From Desulfobulbus sp. (GTDB lineage Bacteria; Desulfobacterota; Desulfobulbia; Desulfobulbales; Desulfobulbaceae): a stretch of 15,398 bases of DNA. The notes under the pieces were generated by a model, which was not told where the DNA came from, ran no database searches, and saw only the letters and a list, made by a program, of their open reading frames with translations. Numbering within the stretch: the first letter of the stretch is position 1; the number at the start of each line of letters is the position of its first letter. The DNA is taken from the NCBI GenBank assembly GCA_030600525.1, contig JAUVLX010000045.1:1-15398 (forward strand), in the 5' to 3' direction. This document shows positions 5,537 through 13,915 of this stretch, piece by piece. A program made the translations under genes and the position numbers.

Positions 5537-7975
5537 ATGCCGGTATCAGTCTCGTATCCAGGAGTCTACGTTCAGGAAGTACCTAGTGGTGTGCGAACCA
5601 TAAGTACGGTGGGTACGTCTACTGCCATGTTTATTGGACGTACGAAAACGGGCGTGCTGGAGAGGCCTACCCGTTGTTTTAGTTATACGGAGTTTGTCAG
5701 TCATTTTGCTGATAATAATTCAGTAAGCGATATGGCCCGCTACGTGAAACTGTTTTTTCAAAATGGGGGTTCCGATTGCTACGTGATGCGCATTGCAAAC
5801 GGAGCGACCTCTGCTGAAGTGACCTTTAAGGGCGAAGATAATACCACCAACGTTTTAAAACTGACCGCCAAGCAGGTTGGGGTGGTGGGTGAGGATATCC
5901 GGGTGGCCGTGACGTATAACACCCGGCATCCAGAGAATACCTTTAACATGCAAATTTTCCGCTGGCAGACCAGCAGCACAGGGGCAAAGATTCAGTCAGG
6001 CTTTGAGGAGTGGAAGAACCTCTCTATGGATCCCAACTCTTCATTGTATGCGGTATCTTTCCTTTCCCAGGAATCCAAACTGGTGAATGCTTCGTTGCCA
6101 GGGGCAGCGCATACGGCAAGCAATGGGTATTCCCAGTCTGGCAGGCCGGTGCCTTATGACAGTGGCGATGCCGGTACTCGCAAAACGGCATGGCAGACCC
6201 TGATTGGAACCCAAGCCACAGATGACACAGATAAATTCGAGATCAGTGTGGATGGCAATCCCTATGCCTCGGTGGATTTGTCGGCTATTGATGTGAATAC
6301 AATGGATGCTGGAGATGTGCCGACCGATTTACCTGGTGCTATTAAAGCGGCTATTGAAACGGTAACACCTGCCGGGGTGACGGTGACTGTTTCCCTTCAA
6401 GCTGGTCCGGCCATTGATGCTGCCTCTGCTCTGGGGCTGTTGGGTAATGACTCTACCGACCAGTTGAGGATTACTTCAGATAACGGTGGGGATGTGTTTA
6501 TTCGCCCGTCCTCTTCCGATGACCTGGCAGTGGCCTTGATGTTCGGAACCGACCAGGGGGGCTTGGAAGTGGGGGCTTACGCTGCTTTTCGTCCGGCACC
6601 CACGGCGATTACCGTCCGGTTGATCAATGCAACGACCTATACCGACCTGGCGGCTCGCACGGTGGGATCGATTACCTCAATTTCTCTGGATGAACAACAA
6701 CCCGACCTTTCCTTCTCGCCGGTGGCCATTGCCCTCAGTCTGGATACCGCCACAACACCCAATGCCAGTAACCCTTTGTTTGTGGATAACATTACCGGAT
6801 CGAAAACCGGTAACTTCGACGGCCTGCGGGAGAAGCTTGCCCTCATCCGGGATGCTGTGAATACCTATCAAGCCAGCAACACCTCTACCTTTTTTTGGAA
6901 GGCGGAGCTTTGGGGCGCTCGCATGGCTATTGTGCCCGCCTTTGGAGATGACAATAACATAGGCACCTTTGCCATGGGTTCTCCGGATTTTGTATCTGCC
7001 GCCACTGCTTTGGAAAATGTACGTTACTACTCGGTCGGCATTAATGGTACCGCCGGTACCCAGATAGCGGCTGGATCCATCGCATCAGATGGTAATGCGT
7101 CGTTGGGGAGTGACTATGATAACGCCTATACCATTATTGATCGTGAGGTGGATATTTTTAACCTCATGGTGTTGCCGCCAGATAAAGCGCCTGCAGTGTC
7201 CATGGATTCTCTATGGGGGGCGGCCAGTGTGTTCTGTCAGGCTCGCCGGGCATTTTTACTTATGGATGCCCCCGCGAGTTGGGACGGTGCCCAAACCGCT
7301 ACCAATAACATCGCCAACCTGCGCACCGGCCTGGTCAAAGACTATAGTGCTATTTTCTACCCACGCCTGGTGATTAACGAAGATGGTATGGAGGTGAATG
7401 TGGGGGCGACAGGGGCCATGGCGGGGCTGATGGCCCGCATTGATGGTTCACGAGGTGTATGGAAGGCTGCGGCCGGCATCGAGGCAGATGTGCGGGGTGT
7501 AGTAGGCATTGAGCACGCCTTTTCCGATTCGGAAAACGGCATTTTAAACCCGAAAGGTATTAACACTATTCGGTCGTTTCCCAACGGCATTGTTTCTTGG
7601 GGCGCTCGTACGATGGATGGGGACGACGACTTTGCCAGTGAGTGGAAATACATTCCGGTGCGGCGTCTGGCCTTGATGATGGAGGAGAGCCTTTACCGGG
7701 GACTGAAGTGGGCCGTGTTTGAGCCCAATGATGAGCCGTTGTGGGCGCAGGTCCGCCTTAATGTTGGCGCGTTTATGCACAATCTTTTTCGGCAGGCTGC
7801 GTTCAAAGGTTCTAAGCCCAGCGATGCGTATTTTGTGAAGTGTGATGCTGAAACAACAACACAGAATGATATTAATCTCGGCATTGTGAATATTTGGGTA
7901 GGCTTTGCACCGCTTAAGCCTGCGGAGTTTATCGTGCTTTATTTACAGCAAATGACAGGTCAAGTTGAGGTTTGA
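5537..7975 (+). CDS. eCIS contractile sheath protein, oversized
   Basis: 812 residues from ATG 5537, which has a GAGGAGG ribosome site (5525-5531); the frame is open back to 5414 but that extension is not sheath-like. The N-terminus 'YPGVYVQEVPSGVRTISTVGTSTAMFIGR' and the C-terminal domain ('VRRLALMMEESLYRGLKWAVFEPND', 'LNVGAFMHNLFRQAAFKGS', then 'DINLGIVNIWVGFAPLKPAEFIVLYLQQ') are textbook phage-tail/Afp-type sheath. The sheath wraps the inner tube and contracts to drive it into a target. Most eCIS sheaths are about 350-520 residues; the excess here is central, roughly residues 145-520, including a beta-rich, Asp/Thr-rich stretch from about 228 to 400 that is probably displayed on the particle's outer surface. 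It is the first gene of the operon and the only sheath in the window, whereas Afp and PVC carry several. Confidence 0.95.
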   Translation: MPVSVSYPGVYVQEVPSGVRTISTVGTSTAMFIGRTKTGVLERPTRCFSYTEFVSHFADNNSVSDMARYVKLFFQNGGSDCYVMRIANGATSAEVTFKGEDNTTNVLKLTAKQVGVVGEDIRVAVTYNTRHPENTFNMQIFRWQTSSTGAKIQSGFEEWKNLSMDPNSSLYAVSFLSQESKLVNASLPGAAHTASNGYSQSGRPVPYDSGDAGTRKTAWQTLIGTQATDDTDKFEISVDGNPYASVDLSAIDVNTMDAGDVPTDLPGAIKAAIETVTPAGVTVTVSLQAGPAIDAASALGLLGNDSTDQLRITSDNGGDVFIRPSSSDDLAVALMFGTDQGGLEVGAYAAFRPAPTAITVRLINATTYTDLAARTVGSITSISLDEQQPDLSFSPVAIALSLDTATTPNASNPLFVDNITGSKTGNFDGLREKLALIRDAVNTYQASNTSTFFWKAELWGARMAIVPAFGDDNNIGTFAMGSPDFVSAATALENVRYYSVGINGTAGTQIAAGSIASDGNASLGSDYDNAYTIIDREVDIFNLMVLPPDKAPAVSMDSLWGAASVFCQARRAFLLMDAPASWDGAQTATNNIANLRTGLVKDYSAIFYPRLVINEDGMEVNVGATGAMAGLMARIDGSRGVWKAAAGIEADVRGVVGIEHAFSDSENGILNPKGINTIRSFPNGIVSWGARTMDGDDDFASEWKYIPVRRLALMMEESLYRGLKWAVFEPNDEPLWAQVRLNVGAFMHNLFRQAAFKGSKPSDAYFVKCDAETTTQNDINLGIVNIWVGFAPLKPAEFIVLYLQQMTGQVEV

Positions 7976-7987
7976 AGGAGATAAAAA

Positions 7988-8485
7988 ATGGCTCAGTTTT
8001 CAGTGAATACACATCGTTTTGATCCATACAAGAATTTTAAGTTCCGTATTAAGTGGGATGGGAAGTACGTGGCAGGGGTGAGCAAGGTGGGTGCGTTGAA
8101 ACAGTCTACCGAGCCGGTGACGCATCGGGAAGGGGGCGACCCCAGTATGTCCAGAGTGAGCCCCAGTGCCTGGAAATTTGAACCCATTACTTTAGAGCGT
8201 GGGGTGACGCATGATCCGGAGTTTGAGGATTGGGCGAAGAAGGTTTGGGATTATTCCAACCCTGTGACGCCACTTAAAGACTTTCGTAAGGATATTATTA
8301 TTGAGTTACTGAATGAGCAGGGGGTGGTGGCAAAATCGTATAAAGTCTTTCGTTGTTGGGTGTCAGAGTATCAGGCGATCCCGGAGTTGGATTCTAATGC
8401 CAATGCGGTGGCGATTGAGAGTTTGACGTTACAGAATGAAGGATGGGAAAGAGATGTTTCTGTGACTGAGCCTACAGAGGAGTAA
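7988..8485 (+). CDS. eCIS inner tube protein (T4 gp19-like)
   Basis: 165 residues, the usual size of Afp1/Pvc1-type tube proteins. The start follows a strong AAGGAG and lies 12 nt after the sheath stop. Typical tube features are 'FKFRIKWDGKYVAGVSKVGAL', the 'REGGDP' segment and the late 'YQAIPELDSNANAVAIESLTLQNEGWERD', where T4 gp19/Hcp-fold proteins carry their conserved 'PELDA.....ESI.L..EGWERD' ending. Hexameric rings stack to form the conduit that carries cargo. Sheath-then-tube order is standard. Only one tube gene is present here; Afp-like systems often have a second, baseplate-proximal tube protein, expected downstream if present. Confidence 0.95.
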   Translation: MAQFSVNTHRFDPYKNFKFRIKWDGKYVAGVSKVGALKQSTEPVTHREGGDPSMSRVSPSAWKFEPITLERGVTHDPEFEDWAKKVWDYSNPVTPLKDFRKDIIIELLNEQGVVAKSYKVFRCWVSEYQAIPELDSNANAVAIESLTLQNEGWERDVSVTEPTEE

Positions 8486-8618
8486 TGGCTTTTGTCATTG
8501 TTGCAACGGGGTTGCATATATCGCTACCGAGATAGAATATGTGTGCTAGGAGCTGGTTGGTATGTAATTGAGTTAGCCAAAAACAAATGGATCATGCATT
8601 CGGGAAAGAGGTAACGGA
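8486..8618 (+). other. Intergenic gap between tube and baseplate genes
   Basis: The only sizeable gap in the operon (133 nt). It holds a 6-bp hairpin (TGCAAC 8502-8507 / GTTGCA 8511-8516) without a U-tract and a poor promoter-like pair (TTGTCA, 19-nt spacer, TATATC). It may protect or attenuate the highly expressed sheath-tube message. No gene is visible. Confidence 0.4.
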
Positions 8619-9416
8619 GTGGATCAAATTTGCCTACATAATCTGTTTGGCCCTGAATGGGTAGTACTCCGTGAGATCACAGGTATGGAGGAGCAGGCCA
8701 TTGCCAGCACCTCTACACTGGATGCTATTGGATTGCTGGACGCTCTGGTCATGTCTGACTACGAGGGTGCGCTGCAACAAGGTGAGGTGGCCAGGCTTAC
8801 CTCCTGGGACCGCGAGCAACTGCTGGCGGCGGTGTATCGGCGTACTTATGGGGCGAATATTGAGAGTACGGTTACGTGCCTTCAGTGTGGTGAAAAATTT
8901 GATATGGACTTTGGTTTGGACGTGTTGTTGGAGTTCTTAAATCCAAAGCCGTGTGAAGTGTTGGGGGTAAGCCTTCTGGATGAGGGTATTTTTCAGCTTG
9001 GGGAAGACGTTACATTTCGGCTTCCCACCGGGCAGGATGAATGTGCGGTGATTGGTCTAGGGCAAGAGGAGGCCAAGGCTGTGTTGCTGGAACGTTGTGT
9101 TCAAGATGGGCTTGAGAGTGCGACCCTTTCTCAGTACAGCGATGCCATCCAGTCGGCCATGGAGGCCCTTTCTCCTTTGGTGGATACTGAATTAAATGCT
9201 TCGTGTCCCGAGTGCGGCCATGGTCAGCAGGTGCATTTTGATTTGCAGTATTATCTGTTAAGCGCCATCCAGGGAGAGCGGACACATTTGATGGAGGAGA
9301 TCCATGCTTTGGCGTCAAGTTATGGTTGGAGCCTGTCGGAGATTTTGAATTTGCCCCGGAGTCAACGACGTGCTCTGGCAGGGATGGTGGATGCCGATGA
9401 TGGGGGAGGCTTATGA
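8619..9416 (+). CDS. T4 gp26-like baseplate protein with two CxxC pairs
   Basis: 265 residues with a GTG start, supported by AGAGG at 8607-8611 and the absence of an in-frame ATG nearby. Two cysteine pairs, C87-x2-C90 ('CLQCG') and C196-x2-C199 ('CPECG'), look like one split zinc-ribbon; between and after them the 'F.LPTGQDE' and 'IHALASSYGWSLSEILNLPRSQRRAL' segments match the T4 gp26-type baseplate family (PF12322-like) seen in eCIS and prophage loci. The conserved tail 'I..LA..Y.WS..EI..LP...R' is characteristic. In T4, gp26 belongs to the baseplate hub. The gene overlaps the next by ATGA. Subunit placement in the particle is inferred from family. Confidence 0.85.
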   Translation: MDQICLHNLFGPEWVVLREITGMEEQAIASTSTLDAIGLLDALVMSDYEGALQQGEVARLTSWDREQLLAAVYRRTYGANIESTVTCLQCGEKFDMDFGLDVLLEFLNPKPCEVLGVSLLDEGIFQLGEDVTFRLPTGQDECAVIGLGQEEAKAVLLERCVQDGLESATLSQYSDAIQSAMEALSPLVDTELNASCPECGHGQQVHFDLQYYLLSAIQGERTHLMEEIHALASSYGWSLSEILNLPRSQRRALAGMVDADDGGGL

Positions 9417-10288
9417 GGTATTTTGATAAGCTGATTCGTCGATTGGCGGGGCGTGGTTTTGATTACACCTTGCGGCCTGAGCAGTTTTTGTGGGATGAGC
9501 TGTACGATCCCTTTGAGAATAGTGCAGTGTTGCCGTTGACGTATCCCCACGTCGTTGAACGGGTAGCTGCAGAGCCCTTTTTCCACACCAACAATGGCGT
9601 AAAGTCCAGGCATTCTTCAAGCACACCATTGTTAGCAAAAAAATCGTTGAGCAATTCCTTACCTCGCAAGGCACAGGGCGAACAACGACAAGGCGTACAA
9701 CGTTTTGCGAAGCCTCTACTCCCCCAGATTAAAGCCACCGACAATGCGGTACAACAACTACACGAAACTTTAGCAATAAAGTCGGGGTCGCCAATGCAAA
9801 CTCAAAGGGTTTCGGATAAAACAGCACAATCCGCGACGTTACCTGCACAGTCACCGAGTATCGTTAAACGAAATATACGCAGTGAGCAGGATAGCCATCC
9901 CATGGAAGTAGAACTCCGTGCGGAAGCAGATGGGAGCGAGAAGAGGAATTCTTTGGCCCGTGGGGATTTGCCCAATGCATTGATGCCAATCGAATCCTTC
10001 AGGCGTCGGAATTTGCTAACAGACAATGCAGAACTCAAGCCAGCATCGATAACCCCGTTGGCAGCTGCGCCAAAAAAACTCCTATCCCGCAAAAGAAAAA
10101 CCCGCATACCCAAAAAGGCTCTGTCAAAATTGGTGATCGGGCGTTTGAAGGTGAATGTGGTGCCTGTTAAACCACTTGCCAAACCGCCGGTGCAGACGCG
10201 AGTGGTGAGGGCGGGTACCAATGGGCGTAAGGGTGTCGAGAGCAGTAAGCAGGCACAGAAATTAGGATTCGGACTGGGGCAGATGTAA
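9413..10288 (+). CDS. Basic low-complexity eCIS-associated protein
   Basis: 291 residues, starting in an ATGA overlap with the gp26-like gene. The N-terminal about 50 residues ('MRYFDKLIRRLAGRG', 'LRPEQFLWDELYDPFE') look folded; residues about 55-230 are rich in Ser, Gln, Lys, Arg and Pro, very probably disordered and without a domain I recognise. Near the C-terminus 'LVIGRLKVNVVPVKP' (240-254) resembles the short 'IGRIEVRAV-P' segment that I recall in otherwise variable proteins between baseplate and DUF4255 genes of eCIS loci. The middle of the gene is less like its neighbours in composition. A structural linker or baseplate/tape-associated role is inference; function is unknown. The stop is 2 nt before the next ATG. 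Confidence 0.8.
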   Translation: MRYFDKLIRRLAGRGFDYTLRPEQFLWDELYDPFENSAVLPLTYPHVVERVAAEPFFHTNNGVKSRHSSSTPLLAKKSLSNSLPRKAQGEQRQGVQRFAKPLLPQIKATDNAVQQLHETLAIKSGSPMQTQRVSDKTAQSATLPAQSPSIVKRNIRSEQDSHPMEVELRAEADGSEKRNSLARGDLPNALMPIESFRRRNLLTDNAELKPASITPLAAAPKKLLSRKRKTRIPKKALSKLVIGRLKVNVVPVKPLAKPPVQTRVVRAGTNGRKGVESSKQAQKLGFGLGQM

Positions 10289-10290
10289 TT

Positions 10291-11568
10291 ATGACTATTA
10301 TTAATCTCAGCCTGGTGAGTAAGACCTTGAAGAAGGTAATTGAGAACGCAGTTGTCGGCTCGTCTATCTGGAATAAGCCACAGCCACCCGCTGTGTCAAT
10401 CATGCCGCCGGATAAGCTGAAGGCTGACTCTCTAGGCCTTTACCTCTATCACGTATACGAAGACCCTGCCTTTAAAAACCAGCCCCCGGCGAGTAGTAGC
10501 GCCGATCCCACACCAGTGCGTTATACCCCCATGGCCCTAAACCTCCATTACTTGCTTACTACCGATGCCCAGGTGGAGACCGATGACAAAATGGAAGATG
10601 CCCAAATGCTGATGGGCTTGGCCATTAAGGCCTTGCACGATTACCCCGTGCTGACGGATAGAACGGTAATTAATACCGTGAAAGTTTTTGAAGAGGTGGG
10701 CATTGACCACACTGATACCAAATTGAAAATTACCATGCAACCCACGCCCTATAACGAGGCCGTGAACTACTGGACGGCGGGTCAATCGCCTCTGCGTTTG
10801 TCGGCCTATTACAATGTATCGGTGGTGTTGCTGGAGCCGGAGGCTCCACCCACTCGCACCGGCCGGGTGCTCGACTATGGGGTGCATACCTTTATAACCG
10901 GTGCGCCCAAGCTCAATGGCAGTAAAAATATGTTAACGGTGACCATTCCAGATAGCGGTGCGCCACAAGAGATCGAACTGCGCCCAGCCGAGGTACCCAT
11001 GGGTGACCGTTTCGAGTTGCTGGGGGGTAACCTTAATGGTGATGAAACAGATCTGGTACTCAACAACCGTAACTGGGAGCAAGGCATTACTGCAGACATG
11101 GCCTGGGGAATAATTGCCACCGAAGATCGTATTATCGTCACCACTCAAAACCAAATCGACGGCACGGACATACTGCCGGGAATCTATACCGCTAAGGCTT
11201 TGGTGAGCGAAAATTGCACCATGCCGGATGGCACCATCCGCACCTTTATCAATGGCACCAATGAAACCCCATTTACTCTTACTCCCCGTATCGACACCGT
11301 GGGTGCCCCGACCTCTGACGGTCACCTCACCGTGACCGGCTTTCGGTTTGCGCATGCGGACATCGCAGCAGAGGATGTGGAGGTTTACATCAGCGCTGAC
11401 CCTTTGGTGAGTGGCACAGAAGGGGCCTTAAATCCAGGTGAATATGCCATTACCGATGACAGTACTTTAACCCTTCGCCTGCCCACTGGAACTGCCTCGG
11501 GTTTTGTGCCATTTCGGCTTATCGTTAAAGGGGCTGAGTCGGCTCCGTCCTGGGTGGAGGTGGCATGA
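10291..11568 (+). CDS. DUF4255 sheath-terminator/cap protein (Afp16/Pvc16-like)
   Basis: 425 residues. Residues 1 to about 195 form the DUF4255 domain ('LSLVSKTLKKVIENAV', 'LGLYLYHVYEDPAFKNQPP', 'YTPMALNLHYLLT', 'EDAQMLMGLAIKALHDYPVL', 'LRLSAYYNVSVVLLEP'), the family of Afp16/Pvc16 proteins that cap the tube and sheath and set particle length. Afp16-type proteins are often about 200-300 residues; here about 230 more residues follow, with two beta-rich, IPT/Ig-like segments ('ELRPAEVPMGDRFELLGGNL' and 'PRIDTVGAPTSDGHLTVTGF'). Longer DUF4255 proteins of this type occur in other eCIS, so the extension is notable but not unique. The stop overlaps the ATPase start (ATGA). The extension may decorate the distal end of the particle (inference). 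Confidence 0.92.
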   Translation: MTIINLSLVSKTLKKVIENAVVGSSIWNKPQPPAVSIMPPDKLKADSLGLYLYHVYEDPAFKNQPPASSSADPTPVRYTPMALNLHYLLTTDAQVETDDKMEDAQMLMGLAIKALHDYPVLTDRTVINTVKVFEEVGIDHTDTKLKITMQPTPYNEAVNYWTAGQSPLRLSAYYNVSVVLLEPEAPPTRTGRVLDYGVHTFITGAPKLNGSKNMLTVTIPDSGAPQEIELRPAEVPMGDRFELLGGNLNGDETDLVLNNRNWEQGITADMAWGIIATEDRIIVTTQNQIDGTDILPGIYTAKALVSENCTMPDGTIRTFINGTNETPFTLTPRIDTVGAPTSDGHLTVTGFRFAHADIAAEDVEVYISADPLVSGTEGALNPGEYAITDDSTLTLRLPTGTASGFVPFRLIVKGAESAPSWVEVA

Positions 11569-13679
11569 GTCTTTCCGTAGCCTTGCAACACGGCCAACAA
11601 ACCGCTACCGAATGTGAAACAGTGGAGCTGCCCTTTGTGGATCTCGACCCGGTGTCTACCGCCATTTTACAACGAGTGCGTATTAAGGCCAGGTTCCGTA
11701 TTGAGTGGCTGCGCAAGCTTTGGGCGGAAGAGGGAAGTAGTGGCAGCACCCGGTTTGTGAGTCACGATGAGGTGGATGCAATCTTGGATGATCGGGATAA
11801 GCCAAAAGCCGAGGCCTTGTGGATTCAGCAAAACACACAGTTTGCCCACCAGCAGGAGGAGTTGGTTCAACTGGAGGAGATCATCTACAGCGAGCAATCC
11901 CGGTTTGCCATGCTGTGCCGGATATTTTCCATTACAGCGGAGGATGCCGACCTGCTGCAGATGTGCTACGCCCTGCAACTGGCCCCAACCTTTTCCCGTC
12001 TGTACGCGTACCTACAGGATAGTCCAGCCTTGGCCTACGCCACCACCGAGCTGGCGCAACGGCTGTTTGGCTACGGTTATATGTCTTTACGCCACGCCGA
12101 GTCGCCGCTCTCTATTTGGCAGCTGATCCACGAACACACTGTGGCACCCAATGAGTTGGTGCTGTTGTCGGTGGACCCCATGGTGAGCAACTGGTTGCAA
12201 GGCATGAACACCCTGGACCAACATCTTGTCGAAAAAAGTGCCTTGTGTGAGGTGTTGCCTCCCCTGGATAGCTGGCCGGTAAAGGATTCCCTTGAGGCTT
12301 TGCAACGGCAGCTTAACCGCGACATCCAAGGCCGGGTACGGGTGATTATTTCCGGCCCTAATGGCTGTGGGCGAACCAGTTTCGCCGCTATTTTGGCCGC
12401 TAAGCTGGGCATGACCCTGTTGGCCATTACTACCGATACCATCACCCCTGTCCACTGGGAACAAATCTATCGCTACGCCCAGCGGCAGGCCTTTTTGGAT
12501 CGCACTGCCCTGTGTTGGAAGGGGCATAGCCTGCAAGATTTTGTGTGGCCGGGGCAGATTATCCCGTTCCCTGTGCAGTTTGTGGTGTTAAGCCCGGAAC
12601 AAACCCTGGCCCCCCAACCAGGGGTGGTGGACCACCGGGTAGAGATGCCTATGCTCTCCCATAGAGAACGGCAGGCCCTGTGGGAGCAATACCTCCCCGA
12701 TTCCATAGCCTGGCCTAAAAAGGCCTTTGAGCAACTGGTAAATCAGCACCAGATTACCGTGGGGGAGATTGCTGCGGTGGCTGCGAAACGGGTGAGCACC
12801 TTTGATGAAGTGCAGGCCTGTTTGCGTGTCCAATCCCACCATCGCATGGGGAACCTGGCGCAACATGTGGAGTGCCCTTTTAACTGGGACGATCTGGTGT
12901 TGCCTGGCTATGTGGATGAGATGCTGCAGGATATGCTGTTTGAAGCCACCGAGCGCAATGTGTTTTGGGAAGACCCTCAAACCCGGCGGCTGTTCCCACA
13001 GGGTAGAGGCTTAATGGGTTTGTTTAGCGGCCCGCCGGGTACCGGCAAAACCATGTCGGCACAGGTGATTGCCGCCGAGTTGGGTATGGATTTGTTTTGC
13101 ATCGACCTGGCCTCAGTGGTGAGCAAATACGTGGGGGAGACCTCAAAGAACCTGGAAAAGATTCTCTCCCGGGCGCAACATATGGATGTGGTGTTGCTGT
13201 TTGACGAGGCCGATGCTTTGCTTGGCAGGCGTACCGAGATTAAAGATGCCCACGACCGTTTTGCCAACACCGACACCAACTTTTTACTGCAGGCCTTGGA
13301 GGATTACCGGGGCATTGCCATTTTATCCAGTAATAAGAAGAGTAATATCGACGAGGCCTTTTTACGGCGTATTCGCTATGTGGTGGAGTTCCCCCAGCCT
13401 GATAACCAACAGCGCACCGTGTTGTGGCAGCGGCTGCTGGGAGAGATGGCCGGGGAAGAGGTTTTGGCTGGTTTAAAAGGGGAGGTTGACCGACTGGCCA
13501 GTCAGATCGAGATGTCCGGGGCACAGATTAAGTTCTCTATCCTGGGGGCTATGTTTGCCGCCAGAAGGGACCGGCAGCCGGTGGCCATGCGCCACCTGTT
13601 GCGGGGCATTAACCGGGAGCTTATGAAAGAGGGTAGGGTGCTCTCCGAGCACGACAAACAGAGGTTGAGCGGGGCATGA
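11565..13679 (+). CDS. eCIS AAA+ ATPase (Afp15/Pvc15-like) with two ATPase modules
   Basis: 704 residues. An N-terminal helical region (1 to about 250) precedes a first module whose Walker A reads GPNGCGRT (264-271), with Arg in place of the catalytic Lys and no clear Walker B, so it is probably inactive. The second module is intact: Walker A GPPGTGKT (489-496), Walker B 'VVLLFDEADAL' (542-552), sensor-1 'ILSSNKK' and 'FLRRIRYVVEF' with candidate arginine fingers. This is the ATPase conserved in nearly all eCIS (Afp15/Pvc15), thought to act in assembly, cargo loading or disassembly rather than in contraction. Both ends overlap neighbours by ATGA. The double-module form with a degenerate first site is seen in other eCIS as far as I recall. 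Family call is strong. Confidence 0.95.
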   Translation: MSLSVALQHGQQTATECETVELPFVDLDPVSTAILQRVRIKARFRIEWLRKLWAEEGSSGSTRFVSHDEVDAILDDRDKPKAEALWIQQNTQFAHQQEELVQLEEIIYSEQSRFAMLCRIFSITAEDADLLQMCYALQLAPTFSRLYAYLQDSPALAYATTELAQRLFGYGYMSLRHAESPLSIWQLIHEHTVAPNELVLLSVDPMVSNWLQGMNTLDQHLVEKSALCEVLPPLDSWPVKDSLEALQRQLNRDIQGRVRVIISGPNGCGRTSFAAILAAKLGMTLLAITTDTITPVHWEQIYRYAQRQAFLDRTALCWKGHSLQDFVWPGQIIPFPVQFVVLSPEQTLAPQPGVVDHRVEMPMLSHRERQALWEQYLPDSIAWPKKAFEQLVNQHQITVGEIAAVAAKRVSTFDEVQACLRVQSHHRMGNLAQHVECPFNWDDLVLPGYVDEMLQDMLFEATERNVFWEDPQTRRLFPQGRGLMGLFSGPPGTGKTMSAQVIAAELGMDLFCIDLASVVSKYVGETSKNLEKILSRAQHMDVVLLFDEADALLGRRTEIKDAHDRFANTDTNFLLQALEDYRGIAILSSNKKSNIDEAFLRRIRYVVEFPQPDNQQRTVLWQRLLGEMAGEEVLAGLKGEVDRLASQIEMSGAQIKFSILGAMFAARRDRQPVAMRHLLRGINRELMKEGRVLSEHDKQRLSGA

Positions 13680-13915
13680 GCTTGGGCCAGGTGATCATAA
13701 ACGAAATGCTTTTAAATGTTCCCGGCTTCAATCAGATCGAGGCCGACCTGCTGGGCCAGAATGTGGTGCAACGGATAAACCACATGTTGGGGGAAAAGGA
13801 GATCCCGCAACGCACTATTAACAACATGGAGCTAAAAGTAGAAATTCCCCAGGGCACACCCAAGGAGCACCTGGCTGGGATCATCGCAAATCAGATATGT
13901 AAGAGCCTGATATGA
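13676..13915 (+). CDS. Small conserved eCIS protein
   Basis: 79 residues, joined by ATGA overlaps to the ATPase upstream and the DUF4157 gene downstream. The first half is helical with 'NVPGFNQIEADLLGQNVVQRI'; the C-terminal 30 residues alternate hydrophobic positions ('MELKVEIPQG', 'LAGIIANQICKSLI'), a pattern I recall in short proteins at the same position in other eCIS clusters. No signal peptide, cysteine cluster or catalytic motif is visible. It may be a chaperone, adaptor or small baseplate factor; its fixed position between ATPase and DUF4157 genes hints at cargo handling (inference). The tight coupling argues that it is a real gene. Confidence 0.8.
   Translation: MSLGQVIINEMLLNVPGFNQIEADLLGQNVVQRINHMLGEKEIPQRTINNMELKVEIPQGTPKEHLAGIIANQICKSLI

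Noticed and set aside
8587..8664. A small frame starting at ATG 8587
   Set aside because: It is out of frame with the gp26-like gene, only about 25 codons long, and overlaps the well-supported GTG start and ribosome site.
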